Origin: Mycobacterium sp. 050128
GTDB taxonomy: Bacteria > Actinomycetota > Actinomycetes > Mycobacteriales > Mycobacteriaceae
Reading direction: 5' to 3'
DNA: 64,000 nucleotides
NCBI RefSeq assembly: GCF_036409155.1
Contig: NZ_JAZGLW010000001.1
Coordinates: 868,001-932,000 of the forward strand
In this document: positions 36,556 through 45,315 of the stretch, piece after piece
Layout: every line of letters starts with the position of its first letter
How positions within the stretch are numbered: position 1 is the first letter of the stretch
The notes under the pieces: generated by a model
The model's database searches: none
What the model saw: only the letters and a program-made list of their open reading frames with translations
Told to the model about the DNA's origin: nothing
Program-made: the position numbers and the translations under genes

Positions 36556-37751
36556 GCGGGCACGCCTGCCAACGCCTGTAGCAATTGACGCAGCCCCGTC
36601 AGCGAGTGCGCCGGCAGAAATAGGTCGCAATAGGGCAGGGCGGCGGCCATCGAGCCGGCCAGCGGCTCGAATTCACGCTGTGCCGCACGAGGATTGAGCC
36701 AGACCAGCAGCTCGGCGCGGCGACGTAGCCGGGCCATCGCGTGCTCCAGCGCATCGGGTGGATCGCTGTCCCAGCCGTCGGAGGCGATGATCACCACGGC
36801 GCCGCGCAGCGCGTTGCCGTGTGGCGGCGCGAGCAGGCCGGCCACACTGCGGCCGATGAACGTGCCGCCGTAACGGTCGGCGACCTTGGCGTTGGCCCGC
36901 TGCAGCGCCACCTCGGCCGATCGGTGCGACAGCACCGAGGTGAGCCGGGTCAGCGACGTCGAGAATGCGAACACCTCGGGCCGAGTTCCCAGCTGGCGCA
37001 ACACCGCTCGCATCAAGTGCAGATAGATCGCGGCGTAGGGCTGCATCGAACGGCTGACATCGCAGAGCAGCACGACCCGCCGCGGCCGGCGGCGTGGCCG
37101 GGTGCGCGCCAGCACCATCGATTCCCAGCCGGTTGACCGCGAGGCGTTCATGGTGACCCGCAGATCGATCCGCTTGCCGGCAGGGCTGGGCTCGAATCGA
37201 AGGCTACGGCGCCGCGGCCAGCGCGCGACGGTCTCTTCCAGCCAAATACCAAGCAGGCGAAGGTCTTCGGCGTCGAAACGGTCGAACGGCTCGTCGGCCA
37301 GGGCCGCGATGCGGCTGGGCAGCACGTCGGGCAGCAGCAGACTCGCGCTCGCCGAGTCGTCCGCGGTGGCGATGCCCCGCGTCACCCAGGGCAGCTTTTC
37401 GGTAGACCCGGACCCGCTGCCGCCCGGTCGCACCGTGCCGGCGGCCGGCGTCCTGGGCCCCGGCAACGGCAGGGGCGACTCGGGGCCACCGGTGCCGTCC
37501 AGTTCGGCCGCACCGAACACCGTCGCGAAGACCTCGTCGAAGGCGCCCAGATCCTCCATCCGGTTGACCAACGTCAGCCGGGCCGCCCAGTACAGCGCGG
37601 ATGTATTGTCCGGGGCCAGCTTTCGCAGCGCCTGCACGAAACCGGCCGGGCCGCTGGCGGAGACCGACACCCCAACGCCGCGCAGCCGAGCGACCAGTGC
37701 TGAAGCGAGCGCCGCGCGGTCGACGCCCCGCAGCAGCAAGGGGGTGTCCAC
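36528..37751 (-). CDS. CoxE-like VWA domain protein
   Basis: 407 residues. The C-terminal half is a von Willebrand A domain with MIDAS motif DVSRS (VVLLCDVSRSMQPYAAIYLH), then GGTFIGRSVAGLL and IIASDGWDSDPPDALEHAM. CoxE works with the MoxR ATPase CoxD to insert sulfur and copper into the carbon monoxide dehydrogenase active site. GTG start. Last gene of the cox run; final codons fall within the palindromic repeat. Matches Rv0368c. Confidence 0.9.
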   Translation of the reverse strand: MDTPLLLRGVDRAALASALVARLRGVGVSVSASGPAGFVQALRKLAPDNTSALYWAARLTLVNRMEDLGAFDEVFATVFGAAELDGTGGPESPLPLPGPRTPAAGTVRPGGSGSGSTEKLPWVTRGIATADDSASASLLLPDVLPSRIAALADEPFDRFDAEDLRLLGIWLEETVARWPRRRSLRFEPSPAGKRIDLRVTMNASRSTGWESMVLARTRPRRRPRRVVLLCDVSRSMQPYAAIYLHLMRAVLRQLGTRPEVFAFSTSLTRLTSVLSHRSAEVALQRANAKVADRYGGTFIGRSVAGLLAPPHGNALRGAVVIIASDGWDSDPPDALEHAMARLRRRAELLVWLNPRAAQREFEPLAGSMAAALPYCDLFLPAHSLTGLRQLLQALAGVPAASSVRRRL

Positions 37752-37757
37752 GAGCCG

Positions 37758-38450
37758 CTAACGCCGCCGCAGCAGCACCCAGATGAGCACCAGCACGGCA
37801 AGCGCTGCCAGCGCGGGGATGGCGTACTTCTTGAGCTGGTCGCCTCCGGCCAGCTGCAGCAGGTCGATCGGCTCGGGCTCGGCGGAGGGTGCCCGCGGCG
37901 TCCCCGGGACCGGATTCGCCGGCCAGGCCGGAATCGACTCCTCCGACGTCGGCTCGGCCGTTGGCACGGCGCCGTTCGTCTCGGCCGTCGCCGCGGCGCC
38001 GGTCTGCTCGGCAGTCAACTTGGCCTCCAGCGATTCCACGAACTGGCCCAGCAGTTTCTCCGACACCTGCTGCAGCATGCCGCTGCCGAATTGGGCCAGC
38101 TTGCCGACGATCTTCAGGTCGGTGTCGACGGTGACGCTGGTCTTCTCACCGTCCGCCCGCAGCTGCGCGGTGACGGTTGCGGCCGCGTTACCGGTGCCGC
38201 GAGCTTCCTTGCCCTTGCCATCGATGACCGCGCGATACTGCTCGCGGTCCTGTTCGACGAAGCGCACCTTGCCGCTGAACTCGCTGGTCACCGGCCCGAC
38301 TTTGACCTTGACCTTGCCGAGGTAGTCCTCACCCTCATGGCCGGTCAGCTGGGCGCCCGGCATCAGCGGGATCACCTGTTCCAGGTCGCACAGCACATCC
38401 CAGGCCCGGTCGATGGGCGCGCTGACGGTGAACTGGTTGGCGATCTTCAT
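37758..38450 (-). CDS. CoxG-like SRPBCC protein with C-terminal membrane anchor
   Basis: 230 residues. The first ~150 form an SRPBCC/CoxG lipid-binding-type domain (FTVSAPIDRAWDVLCDLEQVIPLMPGAQL, FGSGMLQQVSEKLLGQF). A Pro/Ala/Glu-rich linker of about 50 residues leads to a single C-terminal helix (YAIPALAALAVLVLIWVLL) ending in RRR, so the domain faces the cytosol. CoxG is thought to recruit CO dehydrogenase to the membrane. Position matches Rv0369c. Precedes the VWA gene by 6 bases. Confidence 0.9.
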   Translation of the reverse strand: MKIANQFTVSAPIDRAWDVLCDLEQVIPLMPGAQLTGHEGEDYLGKVKVKVGPVTSEFSGKVRFVEQDREQYRAVIDGKGKEARGTGNAAATVTAQLRADGEKTSVTVDTDLKIVGKLAQFGSGMLQQVSEKLLGQFVESLEAKLTAEQTGAAATAETNGAVPTAEPTSEESIPAWPANPVPGTPRAPSAEPEPIDLLQLAGGDQLKKYAIPALAALAVLVLIWVLLRRR

Positions 38451-38463
38451 GCTGCGGGTCCTC

Positions 38464-39342
38464 TCAGGTGCGGCTGTATTCGGTAAAGGCGTGGTACGCG
38501 TCGCGAATCAGCGTACGGTCGTCGGGCGTCTTGGCCAGCGCCCCCAGGCTCATGACGGCGGAATCGTCGACGAGGTCCGCGACGCCCAGCGACACCAGGG
38601 CGGCGACCCAGTCGATGGTCTCGGCCACCCCTGGCGGCTTGTCCAGATCGAGATCGCGTGCGCTGCCGACGAACTGGGTGGCCCGTTCGATCAACGGCGC
38701 GGCCGCGCCGGGCACCGTGCGCCGTACGATCGCGGCGGCCCGGGCCGGCTCGGGGTAGTCGATCCAGTGGTACAGGCAGCGCCGGCGCAGCGCGTCGTGC
38801 AGGTCGCGGCTGCGGTTGGAGGTCAGCACCGCGATCGGCGGGCGCTCGGCGACAAAAGTCCCGAGCTCGGGGACCGTCACCGCGGACTCGCCGAGGAACT
38901 CGAGCAGCAGCGCCTCGAATTCATCGTCGGCCCGGTCGATTTCGTCGATCAACAGCACCGGAGGCGTCGGACCGCGGTGGCGCACGCACTGCAGGATGGG
39001 CCGGTCCACCAGATAGGTCTCGGTGTAGAGGTCGGCCTCCTCGAGGCCGGTACCACGCGCCTCGGCCAGTCGGATGGACAACAGCTGGCGTTGGTAGTTC
39101 CAGTCGTAGAGCGCCTCGTTCGCGGTCAGACCTTCGTAACATTGCAGCCGTAACATCGGGGTGTTCAGCACCGCCGCAAGGGTTTTCGCAGCTGTGGTCT
39201 TGCCGACGCCGGGCTCACCCTCGAGCAGCAGCGGCCGCCCGAGGGTGATGGCCAAATAGATCGCCGACGCGGTGCCGGTGTCGAGCAGATAGTCCTTGGC
39301 GTCGAACTGGCGCACCACGTCGTCGGGGCTACTGAACGTCAC
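38464..39342 (-). CDS. MoxR/CoxD-family AAA+ ATPase
   Basis: 292 residues. Walker [15 protein letters not shown], Walker B LLIDEIDRADDEFEALLL, sensor TSNRSRDLHDALRRRCLYHW. Chaperone-like ATPase for active-site maturation of CO dehydrogenase, acting with the VWA protein encoded downstream. GTG 39340-39342 overlaps the stop of the XdhC-YHS gene as GTGA. Matches Rv0370c. Confidence 0.93.
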   Translation of the reverse strand: MTFSSPDDVVRQFDAKDYLLDTGTASAIYLAITLGRPLLLEGEPGVGKTTAAKTLAAVLNTPMLRLQCYEGLTANEALYDWNYQRQLLSIRLAEARGTGLEEADLYTETYLVDRPILQCVRHRGPTPPVLLIDEIDRADDEFEALLLEFLGESAVTVPELGTFVAERPPIAVLTSNRSRDLHDALRRRCLYHWIDYPEPARAAAIVRRTVPGAAAPLIERATQFVGSARDLDLDKPPGVAETIDWVAALVSLGVADLVDDSAVMSLGALAKTPDDRTLIRDAYHAFTEYSRT

Positions 39343-40226
39343 TGGGCACCCTTGCCGGCGGCGAATGCCGATCGGCATCCCGGGCAGCAGAACCAGTAGT
39401 CGGTGCCCTCCAGCTCCAAATGTTGGGTAGCGGGGCCGATCGGCACCGTCATGCCGCACACCGGATCGACGGCGTCGGCCGCTGCGCTGGTCGCCGGGAC
39501 GGTCAGCCGGGTGAGGCCGCCGTCGCGCACGGCGGCGATCAGTTCGGCCGCGATCGACACCGCGATCTCCGCGGGGGTCTTGGCGCCGATCCGCAGTCCG
39601 ACCGGGCTATGGATGCGGGCCCGCTGCGCCTCGGAGAGTTCGAGATCGTTGAGGATCGACTCGCCACGGACCTTGCTGGCCACCAGGCCGATATAGCCGA
39701 CACCGTTATCCAATGCGGCACGGATGATTTCGGCTTCCGGCCCGCCGTGGCTGGCGATCACCACCGCGGTGGTGTCGGACAGATCGGTGTCGCTGGGGAC
39801 TTCTCGAAGGGCGTCGTAGCCGAGTACCCCGCACACGTCGACCAGCGCGTCGGCGATCGGGGTGGCGCCGTAGATCCGGATCAGCGGAGCGGGCAGCTGC
39901 GGCGTCAGGAAGATCTCCAGCGACCCGCCCGACAGGCACGGGTTGACCACCACGCATGCGCCGGCGGCCTCGGGGAAATGCACATCGCCGTCGGGAAGCA
40001 CGCGCAGCAGCACACTTTCGCCCGCCTGCAACACACCCAGCGCGGCCTTGCGCACCGAGTTCTGCGCGCACTGCCCGCCGACGAACCCCTCAATTGTTCC
40101 ATCCGCCAACAGGATTGCCTCGTCACCGGGATACGCCGACGTGGGCGGCTGGGCGCGCACCACCGTGGCATGCACGAACGGTGTCCGCGCCGCCAGCAGT
40201 TCCTGCGCCCGCTCGCTGATCGTCAT
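39339..40226 (-). CDS. XdhC/CoxF-family protein with C-terminal YHS domain
   Basis: 295 residues. The N-terminal XdhC domain (VHATVVRAQPPTSAYPGDEAI, GTIEGFVGGQCAQNSVRKAAL) and Rossmann part (YGATPIADALVDVCGVLGY, ASHGGPEAEIIRAALD) belong to the molybdenum-cofactor maturation family. The last ~45 residues form a YHS metal-binding domain (DPVCGMTVPIG, YWFCCPGCRSAF). ATG 40224-40226 (MTISERAQ) is preferred over GTG 40280, whose extra residues come from a GAGGAGGAGCGGCGCAAGC stretch that looks non-coding. The fusion could deliver a metal to CoxL; inferred. Confidence 0.87.
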   Translation of the reverse strand: MTISERAQELLAARTPFVHATVVRAQPPTSAYPGDEAILLADGTIEGFVGGQCAQNSVRKAALGVLQAGESVLLRVLPDGDVHFPEAAGACVVVNPCLSGGSLEIFLTPQLPAPLIRIYGATPIADALVDVCGVLGYDALREVPSDTDLSDTTAVVIASHGGPEAEIIRAALDNGVGYIGLVASKVRGESILNDLELSEAQRARIHSPVGLRIGAKTPAEIAVSIAAELIAAVRDGGLTRLTVPATSAAADAVDPVCGMTVPIGPATQHLELEGTDYWFCCPGCRSAFAAGKGAQ

Positions 40227-40286
40227 CTGCCTGCTTGCGCCGCTCCTCCTCATCGCTCGTTCCTCGCTCTGCATCGTCACGTCGCG

Positions 40287-42695
40287 TTAGATCGGTGGCC
40301 GCGCTCTACCCTGCATGGCCTCCCAGACCCGCGACGGCGTCAGCGGCATGTCGGCGTGCCGAACTCCGAACGGCGCCAATGCATCCACCACCGCGTTGAC
40401 CACCGCGGGTGGTGAACCGACCGTCGCCGATTCGCCGATGCCCTTCGCGCCGATCGGGTGATGCGGCGACGGCGTCACGGTGTGTCCGGTCTCCAGATGC
40501 GGCACCTCGACCGCGGTCGGGATCAGGTAGTCCATCAGCGACCCGCCCAGGCAGTTGCCCTCCTCGTCAAAGGCGATCATCTCCATCAGCGCCATCCCGA
40601 TGCCGTCGACGATGCCGCCGTGGACCTGACCCTCGATGATCATCGGGTTGATCTGCGTACCGCAGTCGTCGACGGCGAGGAAGCGCCGCACCTTGACCAC
40701 CGCGGTGCCCGGATCGATGTCCACCACACAGAAATAGGCGCCGTAGGGGTAAGTCAGGTTCTCCGGGTTGTAGCAGACCTGTGCGTCCAGCCCACCCTCG
40801 ATACCCTCGGGCAAATCGCCGGCGCCGTGCGCGCGCATCGCGATGTCCTGAATCGTGACCGCTGCCGACGGGTCGCCCTTGACGTGGAATTTGCCTTTCT
40901 CCCAATCCAAGTCGGCGACCGAAACCTCGAGCATGCCCGACGCGATGATCTTCGCCTTGTCGCGGACCTTGCGGGCGACCAGCGCGGCGGCCGCCCCGGA
41001 CACCGGCGTGGACCGGCTGCCGTAGGTCCCCAGCCCGAACGGCGTCTGATCGGTGTCGCCGTGCACCACGTCGATGTCGTCGGGCGGAATTCCCAGCTCC
41101 TCGGCGACGATCTGGGCGAACGTCGTCTCGTGGCCCTGCCCCTGCGTCTGCACCGAGAGCCGCACCACCGCTTTGCCGGTGGGGTGCACCCGCAGTTCGC
41201 AGCCGTCGGCCATGCCGAGGCCGAGGATGTCCATATCCTTGCGCGGGCCGGCGCCGACCGCCTCGGTGAAGAAGGACATGCCGATGCCCATCAGCTCGCC
41301 ACGCTCACGCTTCGCCTTCTGCTCGGCCCGCAACGCGTCGTAGCCGATCATGTCCATGGCCTTGCGCATCGTGGTCTCGTAGTCGCCGGAGTCGTACACC
41401 CAGCCGGTCTTGCTCCGGTACGGGAACTGCTCGGGCCGCAGCAGGTTTCGCAGCCGCAGCTCGGCCGGGTCCATCTTCAGGTCGAACGCCAGGCAATCCA
41501 CCAGCCGCTCAACGAAATACACCGCCTCAGTGATCCGGAACGAACACGCGTACGCGACGCCGCCGGGCGCCTTGTTGGTGTACACCGCGGTCATGTGACA
41601 GTAGGCGGCTTCGATGTCGTAGCTCCCGGTGAACACCCCGAAAAAGCCCGCCGGGTACTTCACCGGGGCCGCCGTGCCGTTGAAGGCACCGTGGTCGGCC
41701 AGCACGGTGGAGCGGATCGCCAGGATCTTTCCCTCGTTGGTGGCCGCGATCTCGCCGACCATGATGTAGTCGCGGGCGAAACCCGTCGAGGTGAGGTTCT
41801 CGCTGCGGTCCTCCATCCACTTGACCGGCTTGCCCAGCAGCAGCGAGCCGACGATCGCGCACACGTAACCGGGATAGATCGGCACCTTGTTGCCGAATCC
41901 CCCGCCGATGTCGGGCGAGATGACCTGGATCTTGTGCTCGGGCAGCCCGGCTACCAACGCATACAGCGTGCGGTGTGCGTGCGGCGCCTGGCTGGTGGAC
42001 CACAGCCTCAGCTTTCCCGTGATTGGGTCCAAATCGGCTACCGCACCACAGGTTTCCATCGGTGCCGGGTGTACCCGGGGGTAGACGATCTCCTGTTTGA
42101 CCACCACGTCGGCCTTGGCGAACACGGCTTCGGTGGCGGCCGCGTCGCCGGTCTCCCAGTCGAAGCAGTGATTGTCGGTCTTGCCTTCCAGATCGGTGCG
42201 GATCACCGCCGCGGACGGATCGAGCGCGGTGCGCACGTCGACCACGGGATCGAGCGGGTCGTACTCGACGTCGATGAGCTCCAGCGCGTCGCGTGCCGAA
42301 TAGCGGTCCTCGGCTACGACGAACGCCACCTCCTGACCCTGAAAGCGCACCTTATCGGTGGCCAGCACCGCTTGCACATCGTTGGACAGCGTTGGCATCC
42401 AGGCCAGGCCCTTCTCGGCCAGGTCGGCACCGGTGACCACCGCCTTGACCTTCGGATGCGCTTGTGCGGCAGTCACATCGATGCCGACGATGCGCGCGTG
42501 CGCGTACGGCGAGCGCAGGATTGCCAGGTGCAGCATGCCCGGCAACACGACGTCGTCGACGTAATTGCCGTGGCCCCGGATGAATCGGGGATCCTCCTTG
42601 CGCATCATGCGGCCGTAGCCGCAGGGCTTCTGGTCGTTGTCGGCCAGGTCTTCCGGTGACGGCGGGCGCGATGCCTCCCCTTTAAAGGTGGTCAT
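40287..42695 (-). CDS. coxL: Carbon monoxide dehydrogenase large subunit (form I)
   Basis: 802-residue molybdopterin subunit. The loop A381-Y-A-C-S-F-R387 fits the AYxCSFR form I signature, with Cys384 as the copper-bound active-site cysteine; form II enzymes have AYxGAGR. The cofactor segments GGGFGNK, QGQGHETTFAQ and the catalytic Glu in GAKGIGESATVGSPPA are present. ATG 42693-42695 overlaps the coxS stop as ATGA. With coxM and coxS it oxidises CO to CO2 and feeds electrons to menaquinone. Corresponds to Rv0373c. Confidence 0.95.
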   Translation of the reverse strand: MTTFKGEASRPPSPEDLADNDQKPCGYGRMMRKEDPRFIRGHGNYVDDVVLPGMLHLAILRSPYAHARIVGIDVTAAQAHPKVKAVVTGADLAEKGLAWMPTLSNDVQAVLATDKVRFQGQEVAFVVAEDRYSARDALELIDVEYDPLDPVVDVRTALDPSAAVIRTDLEGKTDNHCFDWETGDAAATEAVFAKADVVVKQEIVYPRVHPAPMETCGAVADLDPITGKLRLWSTSQAPHAHRTLYALVAGLPEHKIQVISPDIGGGFGNKVPIYPGYVCAIVGSLLLGKPVKWMEDRSENLTSTGFARDYIMVGEIAATNEGKILAIRSTVLADHGAFNGTAAPVKYPAGFFGVFTGSYDIEAAYCHMTAVYTNKAPGGVAYACSFRITEAVYFVERLVDCLAFDLKMDPAELRLRNLLRPEQFPYRSKTGWVYDSGDYETTMRKAMDMIGYDALRAEQKAKRERGELMGIGMSFFTEAVGAGPRKDMDILGLGMADGCELRVHPTGKAVVRLSVQTQGQGHETTFAQIVAEELGIPPDDIDVVHGDTDQTPFGLGTYGSRSTPVSGAAAALVARKVRDKAKIIASGMLEVSVADLDWEKGKFHVKGDPSAAVTIQDIAMRAHGAGDLPEGIEGGLDAQVCYNPENLTYPYGAYFCVVDIDPGTAVVKVRRFLAVDDCGTQINPMIIEGQVHGGIVDGIGMALMEMIAFDEEGNCLGGSLMDYLIPTAVEVPHLETGHTVTPSPHHPIGAKGIGESATVGSPPAVVNAVVDALAPFGVRHADMPLTPSRVWEAMQGRARPPI

Positions 42696-43174
42696 GAGCC
42701 GGCCTCCACGGGAGCTGAGTGCGACGCGGCCCATTGGATGGACCGCACGATCGTGGTGTATCCGGTGCAGCGGCAGATCTGCCCCGAAATCGCTTCCCGG
42801 ATGGTCTCTTCGTCGGGGTCCGGGTCGCGGTCCAGCAGGGCGCGGGCCGTGATCATCATGCCCGGCGTGCAGAAGCCGCATTGCAGGCCGTGGCAGCGCA
42901 TGAAACCTTCCTGCACCGGGTCCAGGGCGCCGTCTGGCCCCGCCAGTCCTTCTACGGTGCGCACGCTGTGTCCCGAGGCCATCGCGGCGAGCATCGTGCA
43001 GGATTTCACCGGCACGCCGTCGACGTCGACCACGCAGGTTCCGCAGTTACTGGTGTCGCAGCCCCAATGAGTACCGGTGAGCCGCAAGTGGTCTCGCAGG
43101 AAATGCACAAGCAGCATCCGGGGTTCGACGTCGGCGCTCACCTGCTCGCCGTTGACCGTCATATTCACCTGCAT
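42692..43174 (-). CDS. coxS: Carbon monoxide dehydrogenase small (iron-sulfur) subunit
   Basis: 160 residues with two [2Fe-2S] domains: plant-type ferredoxin CDTSNCGTCVVDVDGVPVKSC broken across residues ~39-59, and the helical domain CGFCTPGMMITARALL with CRCTGY. Carries electrons from the molybdenum site to the FAD of CoxM. Two bases follow the coxM stop; overlaps coxL by 4 bases. Confidence 0.95.
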   Translation of the reverse strand: MQVNMTVNGEQVSADVEPRMLLVHFLRDHLRLTGTHWGCDTSNCGTCVVDVDGVPVKSCTMLAAMASGHSVRTVEGLAGPDGALDPVQEGFMRCHGLQCGFCTPGMMITARALLDRDPDPDEETIREAISGQICRCTGYTTIVRSIQWAASHSAPVEAGS

Positions 43175-43176
43175 GA

Positions 43177-44055
43177 CTAATTCCCTCCTGCACGTACTCG
43201 TTCGGCGGCGGTGCGCAAGGTGCGAGTGGTCAGTTCGGCGGCCAGATGCCGCTTGTACTCGGCGGTGCCGCGCACATCGGTCACCGGGTCACAGGCCTGC
43301 GCTGCCCGCTGGCCCGCATCGGCGAACACCTCGTCGGTGGCCGGCTGCCCGGCCAGCCCGGCCGCGACGTCGGCCAGCGCGCTGCGGTCGGCGTTGACGG
43401 CGGTCAGGCCCAGCCGCGCGCCGGCGATGGCGGCACCGTCGAGGGTGAGCGCCGCGCCCGCCGCCGTGACAGCCCAATCACCCACGCGCCGTTCGACTTT
43501 CGCGTAGGCACTGGAAGTATTGTGCCGCAACGGGATTCGCACCTCGACGAGCATCTCGTTGAAGTCGAGCGCGGTTTCGTACGGGCCGACGATGAAGTCG
43601 TCGATCGGTATTTCGCGTTCGCCCGACGGCCCCCGGGCCAGGCACACCGCGTCCAGCGCCGCGCACACGGTCGACAGATCCTCGGCCGGATCCGCCTGGC
43701 ACAGCGAGCCGCCGAGGGTGCCGCGGTTGCGAACGACGGGGTCGGCGATCACGCGTTCGGCGTCGCGGAAGATCGGGCATACGGCGGCCAGCGGATCGGA
43801 ATCCAGCAGCTCGCGGTGACGGGTCATGGCACCGATGCGGACCAGGGTCGGATCGGTGATCACGTACCCGAGTTCGAGCGCCAGGTCGTTGATGTCGACG
43901 AGGTATTCGGGGTTGGCAATGCGCAGCTTCATCATCGGCAGCAGGCTGTGGCCGCCGGCGACTACTCGCGCCCCCTCCCCCAACCGATCCAGTAATCCGA
44001 TGGCGTGGTCGACGCTGGTTGCGCGTTCATATTCGAAGGGCCCGGGTACCTGCAT
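43177..44055 (-). CDS. coxM: Carbon monoxide dehydrogenase medium (FAD) subunit
   Basis: 292 residues. FAD contacts VVAGGHSLLPMMKLRIA and NRGTLGGSLCQADPAEDL, then the CO dehydrogenase flavoprotein C-terminal domain. ATG 44053-44055 is chosen over GTG 44064 because GAGGTG then stands 6 bases upstream. Operon order coxM-coxS-coxL is the standard form I order. Confidence 0.94.
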   Translation of the reverse strand: MQVPGPFEYERATSVDHAIGLLDRLGEGARVVAGGHSLLPMMKLRIANPEYLVDINDLALELGYVITDPTLVRIGAMTRHRELLDSDPLAAVCPIFRDAERVIADPVVRNRGTLGGSLCQADPAEDLSTVCAALDAVCLARGPSGEREIPIDDFIVGPYETALDFNEMLVEVRIPLRHNTSSAYAKVERRVGDWAVTAAGAALTLDGAAIAGARLGLTAVNADRSALADVAAGLAGQPATDEVFADAGQRAAQACDPVTDVRGTAEYKRHLAAELTTRTLRTAAERVRAGGN

Positions 44056-44121
44056 GTGACGCACCTCACTTGGAAGGGGAACCCAAGTGTCGGCCGCTCT
44101 GACAGGCGCGTCAATAGCGAG

Positions 44122-45291
44122 TTAAGGGATCGTTGAAGTCGCCTCGAACTCGCCTGTGACCTGCTGCTCCGGCGCGTCGTGGTGGATCCGGCCGCCCAGT
44201 TGGGCCAGTGGCAAACCGCCGCCGCCCCACCGTCTGGCGATGACGTCGGCGGCGATCGAGACCGCGGTCTCCTCCGGCGTTCGAGCGCCCAGGTCCAGCC
44301 CGATCGGGCTGGCGAGCCGGCTCAGGTCGGCATCGGTCAGCCCGGCCGACCGCAGCCGCTGCATCCGGTCGTCGTGCGTACGCCGCGAGCCCATCGCTCC
44401 CACGTAGCCGATCCGCGGCAGCCGCAACGCCACCTCGAGCACGGGGACGTCGAACTTCGGATCATGGGTGAGCACGCAAATCACGGTGCTCTCGTCGACC
44501 GCGCCCGCCTCAGCCTCGGCGGCCAGATAGCGGTGCGGCCAGTCGACGACGACGTGTTCGGCCGCCGGGAAACGGGCCCGGGTGGCGAACAGGGAACGCG
44601 CGTCGCACACCGTGACGCGGTAGCCGAGGAAGGCGCCCTGCTGGGCGAGGGCGGCGGCGAAGTCGATGGCGCCGAAGACGAGCATCCGCGGCTGCGGGGC
44701 GTAGCTGGAGACGAACACCTCCATGCCTTCGCCGAGCCGTTGCCCGTCGGGCCCGTATTTGAGCACCTCGCTGCGGCCCACCGCGAGCAGTCCGCGCGCG
44801 TCGTCGGCGACCGCGGCGTCGGCGCGCGCCGATCCCAGCGATCCCGCCTCCGAGTCACGACGGACGACGAGCCGTCGGCCGATCCACTGCGGATCGGGAT
44901 GGGCGATGACGACCGCGACCGCGACCGGGCGCTGCGCGTCGACGTCCTGCGAGAGCGTCTCTAGTTCGGGAAAGGTTGCCTGCGACACCGCCTCGACGAA
45001 GATGCCGATGACGCCGCCGCATGTCAGGCCGACCGCGAAGGCGTCGCCGTCGCTGACCCCGTAGCGCTCCAGCCGCGGTGTCCCGGTCTGCGTCACCTCC
45101 GTGGCGGCTTGGTAGACAGCACCTTCCACGCATCCGCCCGATACCGACCCGACCACCGAGCCGTCCGGCATGACCACCATCGAGGCTCCCGGCAGCCGCG
45201 GCGCCGAGCGGAAGGTGCGCACCACGGTTCCCAAACCAGCGGTGCCACCAGCACGCCAAATCTTCATTAATTCGGCAAGCACGTCTCGCAC
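44122..45291 (-). CDS. XdhC/CoxI-family maturation protein
   Basis: 389 residues. XdhC N-terminal domain with APRLPGASMVVMPDG, VGSVSGGCVEGAVYQAA and LTCGGVIGIFVE, and Rossmann C-terminal domain with RMLVFGAIDFAAALAQQG, CVLTHDPKFDVPVLEVAL, YVGAMGSRRTHDDR and GLDLGARTPEETAVSIAA. Family members bind and sulfurate molybdenum cofactor before insertion. GTG 45289-45291; only 24 bases from the divergent LysR gene. Head of the cox operon, as Rv0376c. Confidence 0.9.
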   Translation of the reverse strand: MRDVLAELMKIWRAGGTAGLGTVVRTFRSAPRLPGASMVVMPDGSVVGSVSGGCVEGAVYQAATEVTQTGTPRLERYGVSDGDAFAVGLTCGGVIGIFVEAVSQATFPELETLSQDVDAQRPVAVAVVIAHPDPQWIGRRLVVRRDSEAGSLGSARADAAVADDARGLLAVGRSEVLKYGPDGQRLGEGMEVFVSSYAPQPRMLVFGAIDFAAALAQQGAFLGYRVTVCDARSLFATRARFPAAEHVVVDWPHRYLAAEAEAGAVDESTVICVLTHDPKFDVPVLEVALRLPRIGYVGAMGSRRTHDDRMQRLRSAGLTDADLSRLASPIGLDLGARTPEETAVSIAADVIARRWGGGGLPLAQLGGRIHHDAPEQQVTGEFEATSTIP

Positions 45292-45315
45292 AAATCCCAA
45301 CGTAGGCTCATAACC

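Noticed and set aside
40227..40280. Longer N-terminus for the XdhC-YHS protein
   Set aside because: The residues derive from a GAGGAGGAGCGGCGCAAGC-type intergenic stretch and do not belong to the XdhC domain.
40458..42659. 733-residue plus-strand frame opposite coxL
   Set aside because: Shadow of a conserved enzyme on the other strand; no family features.
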